Shown here one piece after another: positions 15,040-24,165 of a stretch of DNA of 64,000 nucleotides (its first letter is position 1; every line of letters starts with the position of its first letter). The notes under the pieces were generated by a model that was not told where the DNA came from, searched no databases, and saw nothing but the letters and a program-made list of their open reading frames with translations. Position numbers and translations under genes: made by a program. Where the stretch lies: contig NZ_CP043929.1 of NCBI RefSeq assembly GCF_008632455.1, positions 620,001 to 684,000 on the forward strand, in the 5' to 3' direction. The DNA comes from Methylomonas rhizoryzae. Lineage in GTDB: Bacteria > Pseudomonadota > Gammaproteobacteria > Methylococcales > Methylomonadaceae.

Positions 15040-16487
15040 CAGCCAACCGCCCCTTCCAAGCTAATCCCCAACAACGCCTGCGCCTCGACCGCAAACTCCA
15101 TCGGCAATTCCTTAAACACTTCCTTACAAAACCCATTCACAATCATCGACACTGCATCTTCCGGCGACAGGCCGCGTTGTTGGCAGAAGAACAGCTGGTC
15201 TTCGCTGATTTTGGAGGTAGTGGCTTCGTGTTCAATTTGCGCCGTGGGTTGTTTGACTTCGACATACGGAAAGGTATGCGCGCCGCAGCGGTCGCCGACC
15301 AGCAGCGAATCGCACTGGGTATGGTTGCGGGCATTTTCGGCGGATTTGGCCACTTTGACCAAGCCGCGGTAGGTGTTCTGCGCCCTACCGGCGGAAATAC
15401 CCTTGGACACTATAGTGCTGCGGGTGTTTTTGCCGATGTGGATCATCTTGGTGCCGGTGTCAGCCTGTTGCAGGTTGTTGGTGAGCGCCACCGAATAAAA
15501 CTCGCCGATCGAGTTGTCGCCCAGTAGCACGCAGCTAGGGTATTTCCAGGTGATAGCCGAGCCGGTCTCGACTTGGGTCCAGGAAACCTTGGCATTACGG
15601 CCGCGGCATTCCGCCCGTTTGGTGACGAAGTTGTAAATCCCGCCCTTGCCGTCTTTGTCGCCCGGATACCAGTTTTGCACAGTGGAATATTTGATTTGAG
15701 CGTTATCCAATGCCACCAATTCCACCACTGCGGCATGTAGCTGGTTTTCGTCGCGCATAGGTGCGGTGCAGCCTTCTAAATACGATACGTGCGAGTCTGC
15801 GTCGGCGATGATCAGCGTGCGCTCGAACTGGCCGGTGTTGGCGGCGTTGATCCTAAAGTATGTGGACAATTCCATCGGGCAGCGCACGCCTTTGGGGATA
15901 TAAACGAAAGATCCGTCGGTAAACACCGCCGAATTCAGCGCGGCAAAGAAATTGTCGCCGACCGGTACCACGCTGCCCAGGTATTGTTTGACCAGTTCGG
16001 GGTGTTCCTGCAACGCTTCGGAGATTGGGCAAAAAATGACGCCGGCTTCCTTGAGCTTTTCTTTAAATGTGGTGGCTACCGATACGCTGTCGAACACCGC
16101 GTCGACGGCGATGCCGGCCAGTCGTTCTTGTTCGTCCAAGGGTATGCCCAGCTTTTTGTAGGTTTCCAGCAATTCAGGATCGACTTCGTCCAGGCTTTTG
16201 GGTTTGTCTTTCTTCGACTTAGGCGCGGAGTAATAACTGATGGCCTGATAATCGATAGGATCGATTTTTAACTGGGCCCAGTTGGGTGACGGCATGCTTT
16301 GCCAATGTCTAAACGCTTTGAGCCGGTACTCCAGCATGAATTCCGGTTCGTTTTTGACGATGGACAGCTTGCGGATCACGTCTTCGTCCAGGCCGGGCGG
16401 AAACGTGTCGACTTCCAACTCGGTAACGAAGCCGGGCGTGTACTCTTTACGTATCAGCTGTTCGATTTCTTTGGCGGTGGCAGACAT
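15039..16487 (-). CDS. sufB: Fe-S cluster assembly protein SufB
   Basis: A 482-residue core scaffold component of SufBC2D, where nascent Fe-S clusters are built. Family landmarks include the N-terminal YTPGFVTELEVDTFPPGLDEDVIR, YYSAPK near residue 127, YIPKGVRCPMELSTYFRINAANTGQFERTLIIAD in the middle, and the C-terminal block SLLVGDRCGAHTFPYVEVKQPTAQIEHEATTSKISEDQLFFCQQRG with the conserved cysteine of SLLVGDRCG-type loops and the glutamate in IEHEA. Length is normal. It is the first structural gene after the regulator (17-nt gap) and is followed by the inserted HEPN/MNT pair instead of sufC. Confidence 0.96.
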   Translation of the reverse strand: MSATAKEIEQLIRKEYTPGFVTELEVDTFPPGLDEDVIRKLSIVKNEPEFMLEYRLKAFRHWQSMPSPNWAQLKIDPIDYQAISYYSAPKSKKDKPKSLDEVDPELLETYKKLGIPLDEQERLAGIAVDAVFDSVSVATTFKEKLKEAGVIFCPISEALQEHPELVKQYLGSVVPVGDNFFAALNSAVFTDGSFVYIPKGVRCPMELSTYFRINAANTGQFERTLIIADADSHVSYLEGCTAPMRDENQLHAAVVELVALDNAQIKYSTVQNWYPGDKDGKGGIYNFVTKRAECRGRNAKVSWTQVETGSAITWKYPSCVLLGDNSIGEFYSVALTNNLQQADTGTKMIHIGKNTRSTIVSKGISAGRAQNTYRGLVKVAKSAENARNHTQCDSLLVGDRCGAHTFPYVEVKQPTAQIEHEATTSKISEDQLFFCQQRGLSPEDAVSMIVNGFCKEVFKELPMEFAVEAQALLGISLEGAVG

Positions 16488-16503
16488 AGGCTTTCTCTAT
16501 TCG

Positions 16504-16953
16504 TTAACGGTATAAGCGGCTGACAGGAATGCTGACTTCGCTGGGTTGTTTAAAGGGCTGGATCATGTCGGCCAGGGTAACCGACTCCAGTGCCAAGGCG
16601 ATTTTTTGATTGACCAAGTGCCAGTTGCCCTGGATGCGGCAGCCTGCGGCTTGTTCGCAGCCTTTGTGCGAAACCGAGCATTCGGTCAGGCCTATCGGGC
16701 CTTCCAGCGCGCTAATGATGGTAGCCACTGTAATTCTATCGGGATCTTTAGCCAATAAGTAGCCGCCTTTGGCGCCACGCACGGAGGCCAACACGCCGGC
16801 TTTGGTCAAAATTTTCAATATCTTGCTGACGGTAGGCAGAGCGATACCCGTGGTCTCGGCAATTTCCAAAGCGCCGTGGAGCCGGGCTTTGTCTTTGGCC
16901 AATACGCTCAGTATTACAGTGGCATAGTCCGTCAGTTTGCTTAATTTGAACAT
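16504..16953 (-). CDS. SUF system regulator, Rrf2 family Fe-S sensing repressor
   Basis: A 149-residue Rrf2-type transcription factor with an N-terminal winged helix (MFKLSKLTDYATVILSVLAKD, then ALPTVSKILKILTKAGVLASVRGAKGGY) and three cysteines at C92, C99 and C105, equivalent in spacing to the [2Fe-2S] ligands of IscR. It should sense Fe-S status and repress its own suf operon. The start at 16953 is chosen because it opens exactly like family members and has GAGAG upstream; the open frame continuing to 17082 is unlikely, as it covers the promoter. It is the first gene of the suf cluster. Confidence 0.92.
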   Translation of the reverse strand: MFKLSKLTDYATVILSVLAKDKARLHGALEIAETTGIALPTVSKILKILTKAGVLASVRGAKGGYLLAKDPDRITVATIISALEGPIGLTECSVSHKGCEQAAGCRIQGNWHLVNQKIALALESVTLADMIQPFKQPSEVSIPVSRLYR

Positions 16954-16971
16954 AGGGCTCTCAACAATTAG

Positions 16972-17004
16972 GACTATTCTAGTCTTGTTTAATTTCTTAG
17001 TAAA
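16972..17004 (-). promoter_or_regulatory. suf promoter with overlapping IscR type-1-like operator
   Basis: On the minus strand, TTTACT (16999-17004) and TAGAAT (16976-16981) are separated by exactly 17 nt, a good sigma70 -35/-10 pair. The -10 lies inside the inverted repeat GACTAGAATAGTC (16972-16984), which fits the core of the IscR type-1 site GACTRWWWYAGTC at all but one position. A Rrf2 repressor bound here would block polymerase. The first codon of the regulator gene is about 19 nt downstream of the palindrome. Confidence 0.78.
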
Positions 17005-17152
17005 GCGCTTGGTTATTGGAATGTGTCTATAAGGTGTTGAATTTCCAAAGGAGAAATAGTGTTTTTCCCTTGCGTGTGCCACGATTGGCCCGATTGATTA
17101 TGGTCTTGCGCGCGAACGCCGGTGATACAATGCCAGCATTTCAATCAGGCGA

Positions 17153-20100
17153 TTGGTCAGAATTTTCGTGGATTCCCAAATTTCTCAGACGTTTGTCGAT
17201 GCGCAGCCCGCGAGGCTGCGCGAAATTCCTTACAACTACACTTCATTCTCCGACCGGGAAATCGTCGTCCGTTTGTTGGGGGCGGAAAATGCGCGCGTTT
17301 TGGAGTCGTTGCGTAACGAGCGCATTACCGGGCGCTCGGCGCGCATGCTGTTCGAGGTGTTAGGCGATATCTGGGCGGTGCAACGTAATCCTTATCTGGA
17401 AGACGATCTGCTCGATAACGGCAAGCGTCGGCGCGCTTTGCTCGATGCGTTGCGGCATCGGCTTAAACAAATGGAAGTGCGCCATCACGAGCACGAAGCC
17501 GAGTTCCCGGATCGTGCCCGCCGGGTCGGCGTGTTGATAGAAGCTGCACATCAAGCGGTGGATAGCTTCGAAGCGCATTTCGACAGGACTCGGGATTTGC
17601 GGCGCAAAGCCATGTCTCAGCTGACTAAATATACGCGTAAAGACAATATCCGCTTCGACGGTTTTGCGCGGGTGGCACACGTTACCGACGCGACGGATTG
17701 GCGGGTGGAATATCCGTTTCTGGTGTTGTATCCGGATAGCGAGGCCGAAATCGGCCAGTTGGTGCGCGGTTGCATTAAGCTCGGCTTGACCATGATTCCG
17801 CGCGGCGGCGGTACCGGGTATACCGGAGGTGCCGTGCCTTTGACGCCCTATTCCGCCGTAATCAACACCGAGAAGTTGGTACGGATAGGCGCTATCGACT
17901 TGGAAACCCAGCTGCCGGGGGTCGCTCAGCCCTATGCCACGGTTTTCACCGAGGCCGGGGTGGTTACCCGCCGGGTCATGGATGCGGCCGAACATGCGGG
18001 CTTGGTGTTTGCTTGCGATCCGACCTCCGCCGACGCGTCTTGCATAGGCGGAAATATCGCGATGAACGCCGGCGGCAAAAAAGCGGTGTTGTGGGGGACG
18101 GCCTTGGATAACTTATTGTCCTGGCGCATGGTCATGCCGGACGGCAATTGGTTGGAAGTGGAACGTCTGAATCATAACTTGGGCAAGATACACGACCAGG
18201 ATGAAGTCGCTTTTAATTTGAAGTCCTTGGACGCCAAAACTCAAAAGTTGCTGAGCGAAGAACGTTTGGTCATGAGCGGGGCGCAGTTTCGCAAAGGCGA
18301 GCTGGGCAAGGATGTGACCGATAAATTTCTGGGCGGTTTGCCCGGTGTGCAAAAGGAAGGCTGCGACGGGATCATTACCTCCGCCCGCTGGATATTGCAC
18401 AAAATGCCGCCGCATACCCGCACTTTTTGTCTGGAGTTTTACGGCCAAGTGCGGGAAGCGGTGCCGGCTATCGTGGAAATTCGCGATTATCTGGCGGCTT
18501 TGCCGAAAACCGGGAATACGCGGGTGATGCTAGCCGGCTTGGAGCATTTGGACGAGCGGTACGTGAAAGCCGTGGGTTATGCCAGCAAAGCCCGGCGGCA
18601 AGCCCGGCCCAAGATGGTGTTGATCGGCGATATCGTCGGCGACGACGAAAACCAAGTCGCGTTAGCCGCCTCCGAAGTGGTGCGTATGTGCAACGACCGC
18701 GGCGCGGAGGGGTTTATTGCAGTCAGCGCCGAAAGTCGCAAACGGTTTTGGCTGGATAGGGCGCGCACCGCGGCCATCGCCAAGCACACCAATGCGTTCA
18801 AGATCAATGAAGACGTAGTGATACCCTTGCCGCGCATGGGTGACTACTGCGACGGCATCGAACGTATCAATATCGAATTGTCGTTGCGTAATAAATTGCG
18901 GCTGTGCCAGGTGTTGGCGCAATGGTTGGCCGGCGATTTGCCGCTACGAGTGTACGAGGAAGACCATAACAAAAACGCAGTGCTTTCCGAGCGCCGCCAA
19001 CAAGCCCTGGAGGCGGTAGAGACTGTGCGTTGCCGGTGGCAATGGATCTACGAGCATTTAGATGTGTCGTTAGACCAGGCGGAAGCGACATTTCCCGAAT
19101 ATCGGATAGTGTGCGGCGAGTTGACCAACCGGGCGGCGGCGCCGACCTTGTTTCACCGCTTGCAGGATTATTCGCTACGGGTTTCATGGAAGAATGAATT
19201 GCTGCCTTTATTGAGCGAAATTTTCGCCGGCGATAATTTTCGGCCGATTTTGGAGCGCATTCAGGCCATTCACAAAGAGGTATTGCGCGGACGGGTGTTC
19301 GTTGCCCTGCACATGCACGCCGGCGACGGTAATGTGCATACCAATTTGCCGGTGAATTCCGATCATTACGAGATGTTGCAGGAAGCTAATGCCGCCGTGG
19401 CACGCATCATGGAACTGGCGCGTTCGCTGGGGGGGGTGATTTCCGGAGAGCATGGCATTGGCATCACCAAATACGAATTTCTGCGCCCGGAAGAATTAGC
19501 GGATTTTCATGCGTACAAACAGCAAGTCGATCCGGAAGGCCGTTTCAATCGCGGCAAGTTGATGCCCGGAGCGGATTTGGGTAACGCCTATACGACCTCG
19601 TTCAGCCTGATGGGCTTTGAGTCGTTAATCATGCAGCAAAGCGATATCGGCGCGATTTCCGAATCGGTCAAAGACTGTTTGCGTTGCGGCAAATGCAAGC
19701 CGGTTTGCTCTACGCACGTACCGCAAGCAAACCTGCTTTATTCTCCGCGCAATAAAATTCTGGCGACGTCGCTATTGGTCGAAGCGTTTTTGTACGAAGA
19801 ACAGACCCGGCGCGGCATTTCCATTACCCACTGGAAGGAGTTCGAAGACGTCGCCGATCATTGCACCGTTTGCCACAAGTGCTTCAATCCCTGTCCGGTC
19901 GACATCGATTTCGGCGAAGTATCGATGAACATGCGCAACCTGCTGCGCAAGATGGGTAAGCAAAGTTTTAACCCGGTCAAAACGGCCGCGATTGCCTTCC
20001 TCACTGCCAGCAGGCCCGGTAGTGTCAAGCTCATGCGCAAATTGCTGATCGAATGGGCGTATAAGGCTCAGCGCATGGGTAGCCTATTTCTGCGGCCATG

Positions 20101-21079
20101 GGGAAAAGCGCAGTTGGCGCATCCGCCGTCGTCTACGGGTAGGCCGGAATTGCGCGAATACGTGCTGCATTTCACGAATAGAAAAATGCCGGGGAAATTG
20201 CCCACAAAAACCGCCAGAGCCTTATTGGGCATCGAAAGTCAGGAAATCGTACCCATTATTCGTGATCGGCAAAAAACTCAAACCGATTCGGAAGCGGTGT
20301 TTTATTTTCCGGGTTGCGGTTCGGAGCGCTTGTTTTCGCAAGTCGGTTTGGCCACGCAAGCCATGCTGTATCACATCGGCGTGCAAACCGTATTGCCGCC
20401 TGGGTATCTGTGTTGCGGATATCCGCAACGGGCGGCCGGACAAAGCGATCAGGCACAAACGATTACCACCGAGAATCGGGTATTGTTTCACCGTGTCGCC
20501 AATACGTTGAATTATCTGGATATTAAGACGGTCGTGGTCAGCTGCGGAACCTGCTTGGACCAATTGGTCGATTACGAATTCGACAAAATCTTTCCGGGCT
20601 GCCGTTTAATCGACATACACGAATATTTATTGGAAAAAGGCGTGAAGTTGGACGGAATTAACGGCGCGCGCTATTTGTATCACGATCCTTGCCATAGCCC
20701 GATGAAGCAGCAAGATCCCATGGCTACGGTCAGAGGGCTATTGGATGCGCCGGTCGCAAAAAGCGACAGATGTTGCGGTGAATCCGGCACTTTGGCCGTG
20801 GCGCGCCCGGATATTTCTACCCAAGTTCGTTACCGTAAGGCGCAAGAGTTGCACAAGGATTGCAGTCAATTACGGGTCGACGATACTCTCGGGCAGATAA
20901 AGGTTTTGACCTCGTGCCCGTCGTGTATGCAGGGTCTGCAGCGTTACCAAGGGGATGTCGAGCAGATCGAGGTGGATTATATCGTGGTGGAAATAGCCAA
21001 GCAGATTTTGGGCAAGGATTGGATGCGCAACTACATTAAGCAAGCTGGCGAAGGTGGGATTGAGCGGGTTTTGGTATAA
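17153..21079 (+). CDS. Giant FAD-linked oxidase with 4Fe-4S and cysteine-rich (CCG) domains, DUF3683 type
   Basis: A 1308-residue cytoplasmic or membrane-associated oxidoreductase resembling D-lactate/glycolate dehydrogenase fusions. Domains in order: a DUF3683-like N-terminal region (about 10-190), an FAD-binding PCMH domain (PRGGGTGYTGGAVPLT near residue 215), the FAD-oxidase C domain ending in HGIGITKYEFLRPEE and DPEGRFNRGKLMPG, two 4Fe-4S motifs (CLRCGKCKPVC near 842; CTVCHKCFNPCP near 903), and two heterodisulfide-reductase-like CCG domains (CCGYPQ near 1086; CCGESGT near 1207). The substrate is unknown; D-2-hydroxyacids are plausible. The start is TTG with AGG nearby; a GTG at 17168 is the alternative. 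It stands alone, divergent from suf. Confidence 0.88.
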   Translation: MVRIFVDSQISQTFVDAQPARLREIPYNYTSFSDREIVVRLLGAENARVLESLRNERITGRSARMLFEVLGDIWAVQRNPYLEDDLLDNGKRRRALLDALRHRLKQMEVRHHEHEAEFPDRARRVGVLIEAAHQAVDSFEAHFDRTRDLRRKAMSQLTKYTRKDNIRFDGFARVAHVTDATDWRVEYPFLVLYPDSEAEIGQLVRGCIKLGLTMIPRGGGTGYTGGAVPLTPYSAVINTEKLVRIGAIDLETQLPGVAQPYATVFTEAGVVTRRVMDAAEHAGLVFACDPTSADASCIGGNIAMNAGGKKAVLWGTALDNLLSWRMVMPDGNWLEVERLNHNLGKIHDQDEVAFNLKSLDAKTQKLLSEERLVMSGAQFRKGELGKDVTDKFLGGLPGVQKEGCDGIITSARWILHKMPPHTRTFCLEFYGQVREAVPAIVEIRDYLAALPKTGNTRVMLAGLEHLDERYVKAVGYASKARRQARPKMVLIGDIVGDDENQVALAASEVVRMCNDRGAEGFIAVSAESRKRFWLDRARTAAIAKHTNAFKINEDVVIPLPRMGDYCDGIERINIELSLRNKLRLCQVLAQWLAGDLPLRVYEEDHNKNAVLSERRQQALEAVETVRCRWQWIYEHLDVSLDQAEATFPEYRIVCGELTNRAAAPTLFHRLQDYSLRVSWKNELLPLLSEIFAGDNFRPILERIQAIHKEVLRGRVFVALHMHAGDGNVHTNLPVNSDHYEMLQEANAAVARIMELARSLGGVISGEHGIGITKYEFLRPEELADFHAYKQQVDPEGRFNRGKLMPGADLGNAYTTSFSLMGFESLIMQQSDIGAISESVKDCLRCGKCKPVCSTHVPQANLLYSPRNKILATSLLVEAFLYEEQTRRGISITHWKEFEDVADHCTVCHKCFNPCPVDIDFGEVSMNMRNLLRKMGKQSFNPVKTAAIAFLTASRPGSVKLMRKLLIEWAYKAQRMGSLFLRPWGKAQLAHPPSSTGRPELREYVLHFTNRKMPGKLPTKTARALLGIESQEIVPIIRDRQKTQTDSEAVFYFPGCGSERLFSQVGLATQAMLYHIGVQTVLPPGYLCCGYPQRAAGQSDQAQTITTENRVLFHRVANTLNYLDIKTVVVSCGTCLDQLVDYEFDKIFPGCRLIDIHEYLLEKGVKLDGINGARYLYHDPCHSPMKQQDPMATVRGLLDAPVAKSDRCCGESGTLAVARPDISTQVRYRKAQELHKDCSQLRVDDTLGQIKVLTSCPSCMQGLQRYQGDVEQIEVDYIVVEIAKQILGKDWMRNYIKQAGEGGIERVLV

Positions 21080-21146
21080 AACGATTCGGCGTGGCGCGTT
21101 TCGAATGGAAAATTGGAAAACGCCCGCCGATAGCGAATCTCAGCGC

Positions 21147-21836
21147 TTAGCGGCCGGCATGACTGACGTTACGTGGCCAATGAATATTCGGTGGAGCCGT
21201 CAACGTTTGTTCAAACACGTTAATTGCTTCGTCACAAGTGATGACCTCTTGCCGGCTGTCCAAAATAAATTGCGCTAAGTTCTGTATGCAGTTCCAATAG
21301 CGGAAGTCGTCAACAAACTCATAAGCTTGGATCAATAGTTCCGAAAGTTTCTGCTCGCGTAATAGTTTAGATGTAATAAAGCTTTCCAGGTAATATTGGG
21401 CGCGCTCCAAATCCGAGTGTCCCCCGTAAAAACGCAGTGCGTTGATGTCGATTAAATTAATATTGAACGGTTCGCCGTCGCTAATTAATACGTGTTTAGC
21501 TTCCGCTAACGGGCCGGAAAGTAAATTGACGATATCGGCTTCGTATGCTCGTTGGCAACTGTGTTGCTCGTCGGCAGTCAGAAAGGAGAAGCTTTCGATA
21601 ACTGCAATCGGTAGGTTCTGGGTTAAGTTGCCATCAACAACTTTGGCGTAGAATTTGCTGTTATTGGCTGATGAGTGTTTGACTTGGATTTCAAAAAAAA
21701 CCGGGGGGAGTTGCTTTTGCCGATTTCTGATATGTATTGCGGCGGCGTGGCCTGCTTCGTGAAATGCCGTGCGCGAGCGGAGCTCGTCTGTTTTTACGAA
21801 GGCTGAAGCTGCCGTTAGCGAATAGTTTCGTTCCAT
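21147..21836 (-). CDS. FtsH-like (M41) zinc peptidase domain protein lacking the AAA ATPase
   Basis: A 229-residue soluble protein. It carries the zinc-binding HEAGH motif (RTAFHEAGHAAAIH near residue 27), and further on a region like the FtsH protease core: ADIVNLLSGPLAEAKH and then FYGGHSDLERAQYYLESFI, whose aspartate corresponds to the third zinc ligand of FtsH (xxNDLExAT). There is no ATPase module, no signal peptide and no membrane segment. The substrate is unknown and it may be regulatory. The start at 21836 has GAGG 7 nt upstream; the ATG at 21848 has no Shine-Dalgarno. A terminator-like hairpin lies immediately upstream in the same orientation. Confidence 0.72.
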   Translation of the reverse strand: MERNYSLTAASAFVKTDELRSRTAFHEAGHAAAIHIRNRQKQLPPVFFEIQVKHSSANNSKFYAKVVDGNLTQNLPIAVIESFSFLTADEQHSCQRAYEADIVNLLSGPLAEAKHVLISDGEPFNINLIDINALRFYGGHSDLERAQYYLESFITSKLLREQKLSELLIQAYEFVDDFRYWNCIQNLAQFILDSRQEVITCDEAINVFEQTLTAPPNIHWPRNVSHAGR

Positions 21837-21850
21837 AAGCGACCTCATCC

Positions 21851-21877
21851 AAAAAAAGATGCGGCTAAAAGCCGCAT
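21851..21877 (-). terminator. Rho-independent terminator upstream of the HEAGH gene
   Basis: On the minus strand ATGCGGCT-TTT-AGCCGCAT is followed by C and seven T. It ends just 15 nt before the start codon of the HEAGH peptidase gene, with 160 nt between it and the upstream GH17 stop. It may end the GH17 transcript or a short leader/sRNA; read-through could control the peptidase gene. Confidence 0.8.
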
Positions 21878-22037
21878 TGAGGAAGGATATTAAAACTCTT
21901 TACCCTTAGGAGAGGGAGCGCATACAAGAGTTGCATGCAGTTTAAGTTTTCCGCAGCGGTTTGAGAATGTGACAAATTGACGCGTACGCCTGATTTTCGG
22001 GGAATGGTTCACGGTTTTGCGTTAATGCCCTCGAAAT

Positions 22038-23732
22038 TTATTTCAATTTGGTTTTAAGCCAAAAAGGTATCGAAAGAACGAGCAAACAAAGTAGCCAAGT
22101 AATCAGTTGTCCGTTAGTCAGGGTGTAATTCAACGCCGCGGCCAACCGGCCGGAGAATGCCGGGTGGGCCTGGATTAAGTCTCTGGCTCCGAAGAAAGCG
22201 CTGGTTTCGCCGACAATTAAGGCGGTTGCGGCGAAAGTTAGCGAATATGCCAGTACGCGGTAGCGTTTTGCCGAAGCGTAGTCGCCGATAAGCTGATCGA
22301 AGCCGAGATGAGTTGTTGAAAGCTTTTGCAACTGCAAGGACAGGCAGCCGATCAAGCCTAAAAGACCTAAGCAGGGCAGGTAGAATTGTTCCGTCGGAAA
22401 ACTTAAATACCGGCCGTTGAACGCCAAAGCGCAGGTCTTAAATAATGCCAGGGCGATAAATAGATAATAGAGAACGCGTAGTTGGCCGGCTAATCCGGGG
22501 TTGGGCTCCGCGTTGGCAAAAATATCGAGGTAGCGGCGTAGTAACAACAGGCCGAGCCAGCCGTTGCCAATCACGACCGTCGCGGTATATAAGCGCTGCA
22601 GGCAGTCGTAACTGGTATACCATTCCAAGCGTGCTACTGTGGTAATGCAAATGCTGAAAAGCAAGGCTAGCGTGGAGAATGCCGCTAATTTAGGTAGATT
22701 TACGCCGGTTAAACCGGTAGCAAAGTAAACGGATAGCGTTAAAAAGATTAGGGTGGCAACGACAAAATGGAAGGCCCAGCTCGGATTTTCGCTGACCGGG
22801 CCCGTAAGCGGAAATACGGGTTTTCGATCGGCGGACAGCAGCCCCCAATTGGCGCCGACTACGCCTTCTAAATCGCTTTTCCACGGTTGATTGAAGGCTT
22901 CGACGATGTTGTAATCGAAGCCGTGTTTATTCACCACTTCAATCATACTGCGGATGTATTTTGCCGAATTCACCACGCTGGGTGCGGCGAGGCCGCGTTG
23001 GCGCCCGGCGCTGGGCCAGCCCGATTCGCCGATCAAAATCTTTTTACCGGGTGCTATTTGTCGTGCTTCTTCTTCTACTTGATTAACGATTGCTTCCAGA
23101 TGTTCCGGGGCTCGTTCTACGGCAATCGGTTCGTCTTCCCAATACGGTAAAATGTGTATGGTAATAAAGTCGACTTCTTTAATTAATTGCGGATGTTTGA
23201 CGTACATCGACCAGACGTCGGCATAGGACACGGGCTGTTTGACCGCACGTTTGACTTCTCTGATGTACTCGATTAACCGGTCAATTTCTAAGTCGCCGCG
23301 CAGCAATACTTCGTTACCGACAATAACCCGTTTGACGGTATTTGGGTAACTATTGGCGGCCTTAATCAAGGCGGCGATTTCCTTTTGATTATCCGCATAA
23401 GTAGAGCCTAGCCAGCCGCCTTGTATAACCTCTACGCCGTATTTTTGCGCAATCTCGGGAACCGCGGCTATGGCGCCGCCCATGCTGGTATAGGTTCGGA
23501 TGCTGCGAGTTTTGTCGGCTAGCAGCTGCATGTCTTCGTCGATTAACTGGTAGGAGGGAAAAGTTTTTTCCAACGGGTTGTAGCCTTCCGGAAACGGTGC
23601 AAACGACAGGCTGGCTAATTTGCCTGATGGCACGTCGATTCCGGCGTCTACCGGGCGGTTGATTTGCCAAGCCAAGATAGCGTGAACTAAACAAAGCAAA
23701 ATGATACAAAGCAATAAGCGTACTTTGGGCAT
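22038..23732 (-). CDS. Membrane-bound glycoside hydrolase family 17-like protein
   Basis: A 564-residue protein with an N-terminal membrane anchor (KVRLLLCIILLCLVHAILAW), a periplasmic GH17 catalytic domain, and about eight transmembrane helices in the last 250 residues. The two catalytic glutamates of GH17 are recognisable in VGNEVLLRGD (acid/base, near residue 140) and IGESGWPSAG (nucleophile, near residue 235). Such proteins act on beta-1,3-glucans or remodel cyclic/linear beta-glucans, usually next to glycosyltransferase genes; here none is adjacent. The ATG at 23732 is preferred over the TTG at 23798 because it places the hydrophobic anchor at the N-terminus. Substrate is inferred from the family. 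Confidence 0.82.
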   Translation of the reverse strand: MPKVRLLLCIILLCLVHAILAWQINRPVDAGIDVPSGKLASLSFAPFPEGYNPLEKTFPSYQLIDEDMQLLADKTRSIRTYTSMGGAIAAVPEIAQKYGVEVIQGGWLGSTYADNQKEIAALIKAANSYPNTVKRVIVGNEVLLRGDLEIDRLIEYIREVKRAVKQPVSYADVWSMYVKHPQLIKEVDFITIHILPYWEDEPIAVERAPEHLEAIVNQVEEEARQIAPGKKILIGESGWPSAGRQRGLAAPSVVNSAKYIRSMIEVVNKHGFDYNIVEAFNQPWKSDLEGVVGANWGLLSADRKPVFPLTGPVSENPSWAFHFVVATLIFLTLSVYFATGLTGVNLPKLAAFSTLALLFSICITTVARLEWYTSYDCLQRLYTATVVIGNGWLGLLLLRRYLDIFANAEPNPGLAGQLRVLYYLFIALALFKTCALAFNGRYLSFPTEQFYLPCLGLLGLIGCLSLQLQKLSTTHLGFDQLIGDYASAKRYRVLAYSLTFAATALIVGETSAFFGARDLIQAHPAFSGRLAAALNYTLTNGQLITWLLCLLVLSIPFWLKTKLK

Positions 23733-24165
23733 TGATAACAGGGACACGAGAGAGGTATGAGTTTGAAATGGATGAGGCTTAACTTTACCGAGAGGCAAGG
23801 ATTTAGCTGTTCGTGATCATATAGGATTCGCTGTCGGTTGATAATGTTGAGTCCAATGCCTGTGCATGGCTTCCGGCTGAGCGGTTTGTCATTGAGCATT
23901 GCAAGACGATGTTGATTTACATATCCGCCGCCCGTTTGGGTGAAACGATGATCCGTTACACACAATAGCGGGCTTTGCCCCGGTCATCCGATTATAATGA
24001 CAACTCGACATTTTAATCGTTGTCGGTTTAATCCTCCAAGGAAGGTAAGCAAATAATTACTGTACTTTGCCTACGGGTTCTGGTTACAGTATGAAAATTT
24101 TATTACTGGTTGCCTTGTTTACCGGGCATTCGATAAGCTTGTCGTCAACTTTTTATGAGGCTTTT
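23733..24165. other. Divergent intergenic region between GH17 and multicopper oxidase genes
   Basis: About 430 bp with no supportable gene. A TATAAT lies at 23993-23998, upstream of the multicopper oxidase on the plus strand, but no good -35 is spaced from it. An in-frame ATG at 24091 could extend the oxidase by 25 residues but lacks a Shine-Dalgarno. No obvious copper-responsive operator was recognised. Confidence 0.5.

Noticed and set aside
16954..17082. Longer N-terminus of the Rrf2 regulator
   Set aside because: It would place the promoter and operator inside the coding sequence; family members begin at MFKLSKLTDY.
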